Shown here: positions 26,593 to 35,063 of the stretch, piece by piece
Layout of the letters: every line of letters begins with the position of its first letter
Numbering within the stretch: the stretch's first letter is position 1
DNA from: M3007 sp046160625
Lineage (GTDB): Bacteria > Bacteroidota > Bacteroidia > Chitinophagales > Saprospiraceae
DNA: 64,000 bases
Direction: 5' to 3'
Assembly (NCBI GenBank): GCA_046160625.1
Contig: JBJXGZ010000101.1
Location: 34,741 to 98,740, forward strand
The notes under the pieces: model-generated
Told to the model about the DNA's origin: nothing
What the model saw: the letters and a program-made list of their open reading frames with translations, nothing else
Database searches by the model: none
Position numbers and translations under genes: made by a program

Positions 26593-27600
26593 TTAAAAAA
26601 CGGGGCAACATTTAACAACTTTTGTAACCGGAACTGGAACTACTCTCCATACTACCGCAATTTCTATGCCGCCCCGCCCTTTGGTGGCCTCATTAAACTT
26701 TGAGGTGTTCCAGTCATAACTGATCCCAACCAGCCAATTGTTGCGTTCCAGTTGTATCGCAGGTATGATGGCATCGCCCAATCGGGTGGCCAAAGTGGCT
26801 CTTATGGATGTCACATTAGCAAGGCCATTGCTTAATATTTGGCGTATTCCAGCACCTATAACAATTTCTTTCGCGCTTTTCATGCTTTGTGCCGCAGCAA
26901 ATGCTACGATGTCGGCTTGTTCCCGAATTTGATAAATGCCCTCAGAGAAAATGCTTGATCGCAGCGGCAATTTTGCTTCGTCAATACCCCCCAAACTTAC
27001 TACTGGCCGATTGAGGTGAAACACCCCAAAGCCTACCGTGGCTCGGTTCCGGGATTCCGCAGCCTGGTAATGCCATAATAGTCCGCCAGACAATGTTGGT
27101 GTAAGTCCGGAACTTTGGCCAAAGGGCTCTTTAGAAGGCAATGTGGGGTCAAAAAATTCGTTGGCCCAATGATTTTTGAATTTCAAATGACTGATATCCA
27201 CCGTACGCTGCGCTCCGGCAATTCCAAATCCAATAGAAACCGCACTTGTCTTGTTAAGCGCATGTGTTGCACTTAGGTTCAATCCTGCCTGTGCCCAGGA
27301 AAGGGTCGCATCACCTGCTTGGTCTTTTTGGAGTAAAATACCAAAGGCGACAAGGCTCCTCCCGCGTTGAATAGCCTTCCAATCTGCTGATATTGAATAA
27401 GTTTCGTAGGCGACAGGTACAGTCCTCCATTGGGAACGAAATATCCCGGCCACACGCCATTCACCCTGAAATACCCCTGTGGAGGCAGGACTAAGGTGCA
27501 TGGGATTGAGGTAAAATTGAGAAAAATGCAAGTCTTGCGCAGTCGCTGGCGCTAAACAAAAAGACAGCCCAAGTATGGTGAGGAGGACGGGGGGATACAT
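26593..27600 (-). CDS. Type IX secretion system membrane protein PorP/SprF family
   Basis: The 335-residue product has a signal peptide (LGLSFCLAPATAQ) and the family N-terminus DLHFSQFYLNPMHLSPASTG, followed by barrel strands (WRVAGIFRSQWRTV, LSATHALNKTSAVSIGFGIAGAQ) and the terminal GRGGIEIAVVWRV. PorP/SprF barrels sit in the outer membrane and help anchor or export T9SS cargo, especially proteins with type B sorting domains, of which this window has three. It precedes the OmpA/PorE-like gene and is probably transcribed with it. Confidence 0.93.
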   Translation of the reverse strand: MYPPVLLTILGLSFCLAPATAQDLHFSQFYLNPMHLSPASTGVFQGEWRVAGIFRSQWRTVPVAYETYSISADWKAIQRGRSLVAFGILLQKDQAGDATLSWAQAGLNLSATHALNKTSAVSIGFGIAGAQRTVDISHLKFKNHWANEFFDPTLPSKEPFGQSSGLTPTLSGGLLWHYQAAESRNRATVGFGVFHLNRPVVSLGGIDEAKLPLRSSIFSEGIYQIREQADIVAFAAAQSMKSAKEIVIGAGIRQILSNGLANVTSIRATLATRLGDAIIPAIQLERNNWLVGISYDWNTSKFNEATKGRGGIEIAVVWRVVPVPVTKVVKCCPVF

Positions 27601-27671
27601 AACAGCGATCGGTTTGGCTGGATGCGCGAAGGTAACAAAGGAAGCTTCGCCGAAGATAGTATTTTCGCCCC

Positions 27672-28379
27672 ATGAATTTTGAAATTTGTGTCACCAATCT
27701 CCAATCTGCCCTTGGGGCCCAAAAGGGAGGAGCACAGCGCATCGAACTTTGTGCTGCATTGGATGTGGGCGGGCTTACGCCGTCCTTGGGCCTGATTCGT
27801 GCGGTGATTAAGGCTTTAGAAATCCCGGTTCATGTGCTGATTCGCCCCAGAGAAGGCGATTTTTGCTATACTGAAGGCGAGTTGGCGATCATGTTGGATG
27901 ATATTCAGCAATGCAGATCAGCTGGCGCGGCAGGCGTGGTGGTTGGCGCGCTCACAGCAGAGGGATTGCTTGATTTGCCCAAAATGAAGGCGATGAAAGC
28001 AGCCGCCGGGAATTTGGAAGTGACTTGCCATCGGGCTTTTGATTTCACGCTCGACCCAATGAAGTCTTTAGAGCAATTGATTGATATAGGTTTTCAGCGA
28101 GTTTTGAGTTCAGGGCAATCAGATTCCGCATTTAATGGCCGGTTTTTATTGCAGAAATTGTTGGAGCAGGCCAAGGGGCGTATAACAGTGATGCCAGGCG
28201 CAGGCATAAATGCCCAAAACATTCGTGCCATTGCGGAGTTTACCGGGGCAGAAGATTTTCATTTCACTGGGAAAAAGAAGGTGCTGGCAAGTGGAGAGAG
28301 GGATATACCCGGGTTAGAAGCCTGGCATTGGGAGAGTAAGGAAGAGGCTATAAGAGAAATCATTACGGCCATAGCGTAG
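27672..28379 (+). CDS. cutC: CutC family protein
   Basis: The 235-residue TIM-barrel protein carries the CutC N-terminus FEICVTNLQSALGAQKGGAQ, R-I-E-L-C, the VHVLIRPREGDFCY strand, CHRAFDF, RVLSSG and GRITVMPGAGI. CutC was named for copper tolerance in E. coli, but its biochemical role is not settled and a barrel active site is likely. It is divergent from the PorP gene and followed closely by the next plus-strand gene. Confidence 0.93.
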   Translation: MNFEICVTNLQSALGAQKGGAQRIELCAALDVGGLTPSLGLIRAVIKALEIPVHVLIRPREGDFCYTEGELAIMLDDIQQCRSAGAAGVVVGALTAEGLLDLPKMKAMKAAAGNLEVTCHRAFDFTLDPMKSLEQLIDIGFQRVLSSGQSDSAFNGRFLLQKLLEQAKGRITVMPGAGINAQNIRAIAEFTGAEDFHFTGKKKVLASGERDIPGLEAWHWESKEEAIREIITAIA

Positions 28380-28395
28380 CAGGGTAAAGTTCTTG

Positions 28396-28423
28396 GTTCA
28401 TCGTTCATCGTTCATCGTTCCAA
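28396..28423. repeat. Direct repeat TTCATCG x3 upstream of the membrane protein gene
   Basis: The 7-base word TTCATCG occurs three times in a row. It lies in the extended reading frame before the proposed TTG start and so looks intergenic, not coding. Confidence 0.6.
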
Positions 28424-28425
28424 AC

Positions 28426-29676
28426 TTGGATTCACTCACACAAATCGTACTAGGCGCCGCTTGCGGAGAGGCGGTGGCTGGTAAAAAAATCGGCAACAGG
28501 GCCATGCTCTGGGGCGCTGTTGGTGGCACCATCCCCGATCTTGACGTTTTCGCTTCGTTTTTTTGCGACGAGATTGCAAGCACCTCGTTCCATCGCGGTT
28601 TTATGCACTCGTTTCTCTTCGCCGCGCTCGCGCCTTGGGTGTTGGCCAAATTGACACAGTGGTTCTACGGTGAAAACGTCTACAAACGCCGCGGCTACAA
28701 AGCAGGGGCAATGGCCATTTGGCTCATATTTTACATGAGTGCGGCTGCCGGGATCAACTTCATCCCAGTTTTAATGGGCGAAGGACTAAGCTGGTACGCA
28801 CTTGTGCCGACGCTTTTACTCGGTGCTTGGTTTGTTTGGAAACTATGGCGCGATTACTGGCAACGCGACTTAAAACTGGTGGAAGGCACTTACAGCACCT
28901 GGGTTGCTCTATTCTTTTGGAGCATTTTCACACACCCGATTTTGGACTGTTTTACGAGCTGGGGAACACAAATTTTTCAGCCATTTAGCGACTTGCGGGT
29001 ACAATGGTGCATGGTGTCGGTGGTAGATCCGATCGCGACTATTCCTTTCTTGATTTTGCTTGTAGTGGCTTCCCGTATCCCCAAATCGAGGCCTGCCAGG
29101 TCATGGTGGAATTGGGCAGGACTGACATGGTTTTGTGGTTATTTGCTCATCTATACTGTGTGGCATAAAAGCGTTGTCAACCAAACATTTGAAGAAACGT
29201 TAGCCTCAAAAAACATTGATTATCAACGGTATTACACCAATCCAAGCATTTTCAACAACATCGTCTGGAGCGGAGTTGCAGAAGGAGATACCGCCTATTA
29301 TTTCGGCCAATACGGGTTCAATGACTGCAAACGAGTATTCGAGCCGATTTCCGTCATCCCCAAAAATCACCATCTTCTGGATGTGGTGCCACCCGATTCG
29401 CGTGCAGGTTATTTTCTGCGTTGGTTTTCAGATGGATACTACAATGTGCTTTCCTACCGAGGTGACACCTTGCAGGTCAACGACCTTCGTTTTGGGCTTA
29501 TGGGCGACTCATTGCGAGGCAAAAACTATGTTTTTCCTTTCCTTGTGTTCAAAAATGAAAAAGGCGAATGGGATATTCTCCAAAATAACCGCAATAAAGA
29601 AAACTTGGAAATGAGTAAAAATTCATTTGGCGATCTTTGGAAACGGGTGAAAGATGGCCGGTGCAGTAGACAGTAG
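28426..29676 (+). CDS. YdjM-like membrane-bound metal-dependent hydrolase family protein
   Basis: The start was placed at TTG 28426 (reading M-D-S-L-T-Q-I-V-L-G), because family members begin with this sequence and the upstream extension is a TTCATCG repeat. The 416-residue product has the motif GTIPDLDVF, the HRGFMHS metal-ligand segment, about five membrane helices (for example WLIFYMSAAAGINFIPVLM, WFCGYLLIYTVW) and FTHPILDCFTSWGT. The family is related to phospholipase C-type metal-binding membrane proteins (YdjM in E. coli). Function is unknown; the metal-binding His and Asp residues are present. Confidence 0.85.
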   Translation: MDSLTQIVLGAACGEAVAGKKIGNRAMLWGAVGGTIPDLDVFASFFCDEIASTSFHRGFMHSFLFAALAPWVLAKLTQWFYGENVYKRRGYKAGAMAIWLIFYMSAAAGINFIPVLMGEGLSWYALVPTLLLGAWFVWKLWRDYWQRDLKLVEGTYSTWVALFFWSIFTHPILDCFTSWGTQIFQPFSDLRVQWCMVSVVDPIATIPFLILLVVASRIPKSRPARSWWNWAGLTWFCGYLLIYTVWHKSVVNQTFEETLASKNIDYQRYYTNPSIFNNIVWSGVAEGDTAYYFGQYGFNDCKRVFEPISVIPKNHHLLDVVPPDSRAGYFLRWFSDGYYNVLSYRGDTLQVNDLRFGLMGDSLRGKNYVFPFLVFKNEKGEWDILQNNRNKENLEMSKNSFGDLWKRVKDGRCSRQ

Positions 29677-29684
29677 CAGTTTTG

Positions 29685-29826
29685 CCCGCTGTAACTTTAG
29701 TGAAAGCGGGAGCAGTAGGCAGGTTACGAATTCATTATCTTTAACCACCGTAGTAACAGGCGACCGCAGGCAGCACTTTATCACATTTACCCGCCGTAGC
29801 TTTACCGCCTGCCAAACCTTGGCGGG
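29685..29826. repeat. Two related hairpins with a GTAxCTTTA core between the membrane protein gene and cdsA
   Basis: CCCGCT/AGCGGG (29685-29710) and CCCGCC/GGCGGG (29790-29826) each close a hairpin whose left side continues with GTAACTTTA or GTAGCTTTA, so the two are diverged copies of one element. The words GCAGTAG and GGCAGG recur between them. No gene is visible in the gap. Confidence 0.65.
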
Positions 29827-29862
29827 CAAAAGCGAAAGAGGGCATCATCACTTCATCAAACA

Positions 29863-30750
29863 ATGCGTCAACGCACCATTACCGCTGTTTTTTTTGCCTT
29901 TGCTATGCTGGGTGGGATTTATGGAGGTTATTTTTACGGGGGGAGATACCCTTTTTATTGCTTATCTGTAATTATAGCAGCGGGCTGTCTATGGGAGCTC
30001 ATGGACCTCTTATTTCCTCAAGAAGAAACCAAACGAAATTTCAGAAAATTAACGGGTACCTTGATGGGCGTAGCCCCGGTTATGTGGTTCGGGAAGAAAG
30101 TGTTTTGCTATTCAAATTGTGGATTAAGTACAATAGAAGAAATTGGAGAAGGTTTTAGAATGGCACATTTTGATGCAACGGTGGAAATTGCCATTTTTGT
30201 TGTCCTGGCTACATTTTTGCTCTTTTCTGTTGAACTCTTTTTGTCTGGGAAATCTCCCTTTACCTACATAGGGCATTACCTCACAGGGCTTTTTTATGTG
30301 GGTATCCCGATTTGTTTACTGTTTTCAATAGCATCAACACCGGATGGTTCTTATTACCCAAACCGGGTTTTAGGACTTCTATTGCTGGTTTGGACCAATG
30401 ATAGCGGCGCGTATCTCACAGGAAAGAATTTTGGAAAGCACAAGCTGTTCAAGCGGATTTCGCCCAATAAAACTTGGGAAGGAACCCTTGGCGGGGCGAC
30501 GCTCACGGTGTTGATGGCCTGGGGTTTGTCTTTATTGATCAAAGATTTCACGCTTCTTCAATGGCTTGCACTGAGTATAGTGGCCGCTATTGGAAGTAAC
30601 CTTGGCGACCTGATAGAAAGTATGCTCAAGCGCAGCGTAGGCGTAAAAGATTCGGGTACTTTTATGCCCGGCCACGGCGGATTCCTCGACCGCTTTGATG
30701 CATTTATTTTCTGTTTGCCGTTTTACTGGCTGGTATTGCTGATGATTTGA
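29863..30750 (+). CDS. cdsA: Phosphatidate cytidylyltransferase (CDP-diglyceride synthase)
   Basis: CdsA makes CDP-diacylglycerol from phosphatidate and CTP for phospholipid synthesis at the inner membrane. The 295-residue protein is polytopic. Near its C-terminus it carries the signature S-M-L-K-R-S-V-G-V-K-D-S-G-T followed by PGHGGFLDRFD, which matches the CdsA pattern with its Mg-binding aspartates. Length is normal. It converges with pfkA, with 44 bases between stops and no clear terminator. Confidence 0.95.
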   Translation: MRQRTITAVFFAFAMLGGIYGGYFYGGRYPFYCLSVIIAAGCLWELMDLLFPQEETKRNFRKLTGTLMGVAPVMWFGKKVFCYSNCGLSTIEEIGEGFRMAHFDATVEIAIFVVLATFLLFSVELFLSGKSPFTYIGHYLTGLFYVGIPICLLFSIASTPDGSYYPNRVLGLLLLVWTNDSGAYLTGKNFGKHKLFKRISPNKTWEGTLGGATLTVLMAWGLSLLIKDFTLLQWLALSIVAAIGSNLGDLIESMLKRSVGVKDSGTFMPGHGGFLDRFDAFIFCLPFYWLVLLMI

Positions 30751-30794
30751 GCAGTTTGGTGGGCTTTCTCAAGCGGGATGCTTTCCATCAAAAA

Positions 30795-31793
30795 CTACTG
30801 GGCCAAAATATGCGCCATCCTCAGCAATTCCTTGTTCATAGGTTTTGGTTTTTCGATGGCCTCTGCAAATGTTGTATAGTCAACATTGTTGTTTCGAATA
30901 CCAACCATAACGCCCGATTTTCCAGCCAAAAGCGCCTCCACGGAACTGAAGCCCAGGACCGAAGCGAGCACCCGGTCGAAAGCGCTGGGCGAACCGCCGC
31001 GTTGCAGGTGACCGATGACGGTCACTTTGATGTCGTCGTAGAGATCAATTTTATCTTCCACTTTATGGGCAATGTCATAAACGGTGCCCATTTGGTTGCC
31101 TTCAGCAACGATTACGATGCTGAACAATTTGGCACGCTTTGCACCCCGTTTCAGAAGTTTCACCAAGTCGTCAATCGAAGTTTCTTCTTCCGGGATAAGC
31201 ACACCGCCCGCACCACCTGCAATAGCGGTATGGAGTGCGATAAAACCCGAATTACGGCCCATAACTTCCACAAAAAAGAGTCGGTTGTGCGAGTCGGCAG
31301 TGTCTCGGATCTTATCCACTGCCTGTACCGCCGTGTTTACTGCGGTATCGAAGCCAACGGTGAAGTCTGTGCCGAAAAGATCATTGTCAATGGTTCCCGG
31401 AATTCCCACTATGGGCATGTCGGGGAATTCGTCCATAAACTTCATTGCCCCAGCGAACGTGCCATTCCCGCCGATGGCGATCAGCGCGTCTATGTCGTTG
31501 TCAATCAAATTCTCATAAGCATGTTGGCGACCTTCTTTAGTCATAAACCTTTGACTGCGAGCCGTTTTCAGGATGGTGCCGCCCCGGTGGATGATATTGC
31601 CCACATCGGTGGTTTCAAGGCGTTTGATATTGCCCTCAATCATCCCTTCATACCCCCTGTTGATGCCATATATATGCAGGTCGTTGTTAAATGCGTTGCG
31701 AACGATGGCGCGTATGGCAGCGTTCATCCCGGGTGCATCGCCTCCTGATGTAAATACTGCTATGCGTTTAATATCTTTTATTGCTTTTGCCAT
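30795..31793 (-). CDS. pfkA: 6-phosphofructokinase
   Basis: The enzyme phosphorylates fructose 6-phosphate in glycolysis. The 332-residue product has the N-terminal nucleotide loop TSGGDAPGMNAAIR, the catalytic PGTIDND, the substrate motif VEVMGRNSG and GHLQRGGSPSAFDR. The nucleotide motif usually written G-G-D-G-[ST] reads G-G-N-G-T-F (codon at 31464-31466), so the usual Mg-ATP aspartate (Asp103 in E. coli) is Asn. The Gly that separates ATP enzymes from PPi enzymes is kept. It lies nine bases after the kinase-like gene and is probably in one operon with it. Confidence 0.94.
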   Translation of the reverse strand: MAKAIKDIKRIAVFTSGGDAPGMNAAIRAIVRNAFNNDLHIYGINRGYEGMIEGNIKRLETTDVGNIIHRGGTILKTARSQRFMTKEGRQHAYENLIDNDIDALIAIGGNGTFAGAMKFMDEFPDMPIVGIPGTIDNDLFGTDFTVGFDTAVNTAVQAVDKIRDTADSHNRLFFVEVMGRNSGFIALHTAIAGGAGGVLIPEEETSIDDLVKLLKRGAKRAKLFSIVIVAEGNQMGTVYDIAHKVEDKIDLYDDIKVTVIGHLQRGGSPSAFDRVLASVLGFSSVEALLAGKSGVMVGIRNNNVDYTTFAEAIEKPKPMNKELLRMAHILAQ

Positions 31794-31802
31794 TTTATTG
31801 GT

Positions 31803-32636
31803 TCACTGATGAAATTCTGCCAATGAATAAATTGGTTTTCGCACAATCCGTCCAATTTGCAAGCGACGATCATCTAAACATTTAGACAATATTTCCTGAA
31901 AATGATGGGCGATAGAGCCGACGAAATGTATAGGGACGTGTTGATAGCCCTGGTATTTTGATACATGGCGGTCCAGGAATTCGCCGAAACAATCCGAAAC
32001 CAATTTTTGAATAAAAGGATGTTGCAGGTGATCGCCCAAAAAGCGTGTGAACGTAGCAAGGTAGGCGTTTGCCCCTTTCTCGTATGCGCGATCTTTAATA
32101 GCGTTTGCTCCTTCGGGGTGGGCCTGTTTGAATGCGGCATCGAGGTCGGAAGGTAATTCGCGGTAGAACCAAGCGCGGAGCAGTGCTTTGCCCAGATGCG
32201 TACCGCTCCCTTCATCGCCAATCAACCAGCCAAGAGAAGGAACGTTGTCCAGGATTTTGACACCATCGAAATAACAACTGTTTGATCCCGTGCCGAGTAT
32301 GCAAGCGATCCCGGGGTTTCGGCCACAAACTGCCCGAGCAGCACCCAAAAGGTCGTGCTCTACCTCGGCAGTTGCATTCGGAAACACCGCCTTGAGTGCT
32401 GCTGCGACTATATCGGCGCGACGGGCATCATGTACCCCGGTACCATAAAAATAGACTGCTGTGACACCTTCTTCTTCAATCTTGGGAAGCAGTTGGTCCT
32501 CCAGTATGTCGCGGATTTCAGCAGTTGTGTGGAAAAACGGACTAAATCCAACGGTGTTTTCCAGTTGTTGGTCGCGCCCACCATGCAACAGCAACCAGTC
32601 GCATTTGGTAGAACCGCAATCGGCAATGATGACCAT
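31803..32636 (-). CDS. BadF/BadG/BcrA/BcrD-type ATPase, N-acetylglucosamine kinase-like
   Basis: The 277-residue ASKHA-fold protein shows the phosphate-1 motif ADCGSTKCDW, the HDLLGAARAVCG segment, the phosphate-2 loop CILGTGSNSCYFDG, and LIGDEGSGTHLGK, the signature of the GlcNAc kinase/BadF group. The start at 32636 (MVIIADCGSTK) places the phosphate loop at the N-terminus as usual, and a -7 box lies just upstream. It probably phosphorylates an amino sugar recovered from cell-wall turnover and feeds glycolysis with the adjacent pfkA; the substrate is inferred from the family. Confidence 0.9.
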   Translation of the reverse strand: MVIIADCGSTKCDWLLLHGGRDQQLENTVGFSPFFHTTAEIRDILEDQLLPKIEEEGVTAVYFYGTGVHDARRADIVAAALKAVFPNATAEVEHDLLGAARAVCGRNPGIACILGTGSNSCYFDGVKILDNVPSLGWLIGDEGSGTHLGKALLRAWFYRELPSDLDAAFKQAHPEGANAIKDRAYEKGANAYLATFTRFLGDHLQHPFIQKLVSDCFGEFLDRHVSKYQGYQHVPIHFVGSIAHHFQEILSKCLDDRRLQIGRIVRKPIYSLAEFHQ

Positions 32637-32671
32637 TTGTAAGCCTTTTTGTAAAAAGTACACTTTGGGGG

Positions 32672-32679
32672 CAAAAGTA
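32672..32679 (-). promoter_or_regulatory. Bacteroidota -7 box for the kinase-pfkA pair
   Basis: The minus strand reads TACTTTTG (TAnnTTTG), 36 bases upstream of the kinase start codon at 32636. A -33 TTG is not at the canonical distance. Confidence 0.45.
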
Positions 32680-32702
32680 GTTTTTTCGGTTAACAAGGGT
32701 AA

Positions 32703-32776
32703 CCACGAATTGCACTAATTTACACTAAACAGATATGTTCTGTGTCGTAATTCGTGTAAATTAGTGCAATTCGTGG
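32703..32776. repeat. Perfect 23-bp inverted repeat
   Basis: Arms 32703-32725 and 32754-32776 are exact reverse complements (left arm begins CCACGAATTGCAC). The sequence between them is A/T rich. It lies between two minus-strand genes, just beyond a separate terminator. Confidence 0.88.
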
Positions 32777-32784
32777 CAAAGTAT

Positions 32785-32820
32785 AAAAAAAGCGGCGGTG
32801 CGAAATATTCGCACCGCCGC
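32785..32820 (-). terminator. Rho-independent terminator of the coiled-coil gene
   Basis: GCGGCGGTGCGAA and its complement form a perfect 13-bp stem with a short loop (32792-32820). On the minus strand a run of seven T follows directly, ending the transcript of the gene at 32853-33875. A T run on the other side also allows plus-strand termination. Confidence 0.85.
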
Positions 32821-32852
32821 AGGCAGTTTTTTTCTATTGTGAAGTACTTTAA

Positions 32853-33875
32853 TTACTTCAGGGTGAAGTTGCCAGTACCAACCAAGTAACCTTTATTAAA
32901 GATTTCAACCTGGTACTTGCCCTTTACGAAATTCTGGCCAGGCTGCCATGCGCCACAAACCTGCGTTTCACCATTGGTGTAGTTGGTAGTAGCGGTGGTT
33001 GTGTAGCGGAACTCGCTTTCGTCACGCTTGTTCTGACCAACGCCAGATCCAAGGCTTTCGATGGCGAGCGGTGCACCGGTTGGGTCTACTACGCGAATGT
33101 AGAAAGTCTCTTCACCAGCAGGAGTCACTTCATTGGCTTCAGTCATAAAGCAAATGCTCAGTTTGTCCACTTTTTTGGCTTTCGACTTGGTGCGTTCTTT
33201 GCCGTTGCTGCGAACGTCTTTGGCTTTCACTTCCACGTTTTTTACGCGGATGGCAGAAGCAACATCCACTTTTTTGCTGAGCTGGTTGCGCTCGGTTTCG
33301 ATGGCAGTTTTTTCAGAAATGAGGGCTGCTTTCGCGCTGCCTTCTTCTTGCAATTTTGTCTGCGTCTCGTTCAAAGTAGTTGTAAGTTGCTCATTCTGAC
33401 CAGTCAACTGCGTGTTGGTTTCGGTCAGGATGCCGACTTGCTTTTTCAGGTCTTCGATTTCAACGAGAAACTGCTCTTTTTGGCGCTGGAGGCTTGCCAT
33501 TCCGCTTTTATAGTCTTTGTTGCTGCGGATAAGGCCTGCGATTTGGTTTTTGCTGGCCTCAAGATCAGCCAATTGCTGGTTGATTTTTGCATCCAGTTCG
33601 GCATTGATGCCTTTTTGTTGCTCAAGTTGAGTTACCGCCTCATTATATTTGGCATCAAGTTCGGTAAAGGCTTCTTTTTGTTGAGTGAGTTCCATCGTGG
33701 TTGCGTCCAGCTGTTTGCTGGTGTTGAGTTTGCTAACCAATAGGAAAACACATAATCCTAGGAGTGCTGCGATGGCCACGCCCATAATGGTGGTTACGCG
33801 TTTTTGACTGTTGCCGCCTTCAGGAGCGCCATAGTTTGGCGTTGCTGGCTGATTGTAATTGGTGGGAGTGCTCAT
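32853..33875 (-). CDS. Membrane-anchored coiled-coil protein
   Basis: The 340-residue product has a Pro/Asn-rich cytoplasmic N-terminus, one membrane helix (MGVAIAALLGLCVFLLV, about residues 30-47), a long coiled coil to about residue 205 with heptad Leu and Gln/Glu-rich stretches (LEQQKGINAELDAKINQQLA), then a basic linker with the K-K-V-D-K-L-S-I-C-F strand and a beta domain ending NKGYLVGTGNFTLK. I do not know a named family; similar architecture is frequent in Bacteroidota. A structural or scaffolding role in the envelope is a guess. It has its own strong terminator. Confidence 0.75.
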   Translation of the reverse strand: MSTPTNYNQPATPNYGAPEGGNSQKRVTTIMGVAIAALLGLCVFLLVSKLNTSKQLDATTMELTQQKEAFTELDAKYNEAVTQLEQQKGINAELDAKINQQLADLEASKNQIAGLIRSNKDYKSGMASLQRQKEQFLVEIEDLKKQVGILTETNTQLTGQNEQLTTTLNETQTKLQEEGSAKAALISEKTAIETERNQLSKKVDVASAIRVKNVEVKAKDVRSNGKERTKSKAKKVDKLSICFMTEANEVTPAGEETFYIRVVDPTGAPLAIESLGSGVGQNKRDESEFRYTTTATTNYTNGETQVCGAWQPGQNFVKGKYQVEIFNKGYLVGTGNFTLK

Positions 33876-34224
33876 AAATTTTGAAAAAGGTGAAAGGTTT
33901 ACGAATCAATGAATGATGTTAGTATCGAGTCATAGGCTACCTTCCGAAGTGAAAAAAGTTGGTAAGTTGTAATGCCGAAGATGAAACGGCTTGTGATTGA
34001 AAAAGATGCAGTATAAACCGCCGGGCTATTTCTTTATTGCCCCTGCAAAGGTCGATTTTTTTAGAATGTTTTTTGAGAAATTCTCTAAGTAGTTGATTGT
34101 CAGTAACATTCTTTTGCGAAAGTGTTAAAAAAATAATTTTCCGTCCCAACAGGTTTCTCTCAAAATTCGGGGGATACCCTACCTTTGTAGCACCGGGTTT
34201 TTCCGGGTCAAAATTTTCCGTTCT
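33876..34224. other. Divergent intergenic region
   Basis: The 349 bases separate the coiled-coil gene (minus) from the exonuclease gene (plus). A TACCTTTG box for the plus-strand gene lies near the right end, and GACCTTTG on the minus strand (34046-34053, one mismatch) could serve the other gene with a long leader of about 170 bases. No gene or repeat was seen. Confidence 0.5.
34180..34187 (+). promoter_or_regulatory. Bacteroidota -7 box for the exonuclease gene
   Basis: TACCTTTG matches TAnnTTTG and ends 37 bases before the ATG at 34225. The -33 position reads CTC, so the upstream element is weak. Confidence 0.5.
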
Positions 34225-34983
34225 ATGTCCGCTTTTGACGTCTACGACATTTACAACATCCTCTTTCTCGACATTGAAACGGCTCCGTGTGTGCAGGAGT
34301 TCGACGATCTGAGCGATGAAATGCAAGAGCTCTGGCGCTCAAAATGCCGTACGATGCTCAAAAGACCTGACGATGATATCGAGCAGGATGAATTAGAGGA
34401 ACTATTCAAAACTCGGGCGGGCATTTACTCCGAATACGGCAAGATTATTTGCATCTCGGTCGGCTTTCTTACCCGCCAACAAGACAGCAAGGAACCAATA
34501 TTGCGCCTTAAATCATTTTCCAACCATTTGGAAGCCACCGTAATTGAGGATTTTGCCGATTTGCTCAACCGCCATTTCAATAGCCCGGACAAGTTTGCTG
34601 TTTGTGGCCATAATATAAAGGAGTTCGATGTGCCGTACATCTGCCGTCGCTCGCTTATCAACCAGTTGCCATTGCCCAAAATGCTCGACATCGCTGGACG
34701 GAAGCCCTGGGAAACAAAACATCTGCTCGATACCCTGGAAATGTGGAAATTCGGCGACATCAAAAACTACACTTCTTTGCGGCTGCTTTGTGCCGTGTTC
34801 GACATCCCTTCCCCAAAGGATGATATCAGCGGCGCCGATGTGGGCCAGGTTTATTGGGAAGAGCGTGACCTTGATCGGATTGCTTCTTATTGCGAAAAAG
34901 ACGTACTCGCCACGGTTCAACTTTTCTTGCGGCTCAAACGGCTACCTTTGCTACGCGCCGATCAGGTGGTGACAGTACGGTAG
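34225..34983 (+). CDS. DEDDy-type 3'-5' exonuclease, DNA polymerase B exonuclease-like
   Basis: The 252-residue RNase H-fold protein has motif I LFLDIET (D-x-E), motif II HNIKEFDVPYICRR and motif III Y-C-E-K-D-V-L-A, the Y-x-x-x-D arrangement of DEDDy exonucleases. It resembles the proofreading domain of family B polymerases but stands alone. Free-standing members are common in Bacteroidota; a repair or RNA-trimming role is inferred. It is followed by a GTCCAATG word repeat and rpe. Confidence 0.85.
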   Translation: MSAFDVYDIYNILFLDIETAPCVQEFDDLSDEMQELWRSKCRTMLKRPDDDIEQDELEELFKTRAGIYSEYGKIICISVGFLTRQQDSKEPILRLKSFSNHLEATVIEDFADLLNRHFNSPDKFAVCGHNIKEFDVPYICRRSLINQLPLPKMLDIAGRKPWETKHLLDTLEMWKFGDIKNYTSLRLLCAVFDIPSPKDDISGADVGQVYWEERDLDRIASYCEKDVLATVQLFLRLKRLPLLRADQVVTVR

Positions 34984-34993
34984 ACATTGGACT

Positions 34994-35036
34994 ATTGGAC
35001 GTTGGACATGAGACTTTAGAATGTCCAATGTCCAAT
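34994..35036. repeat. Inverted repeat of TCCAATG words before rpe
   Basis: Arms 34994-35009 and 35021-35036 match with one mismatch; the word TCCAATG or its complement is reiterated and continues outside the arms. It is the same word family as the in-frame repeat in lipB. Confidence 0.8.
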
Positions 35037-35063
35037 GTCCAGCAGTCCAACAATCCAAAAAAT

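Noticed and set aside
30747..31748. Long plus-strand reading frame (333 codons) opposite pfkA
   Set aside because: It lies wholly antisense to a well-conserved pfkA, has no recognisable family pattern, and reads as a codon-mirror shadow.
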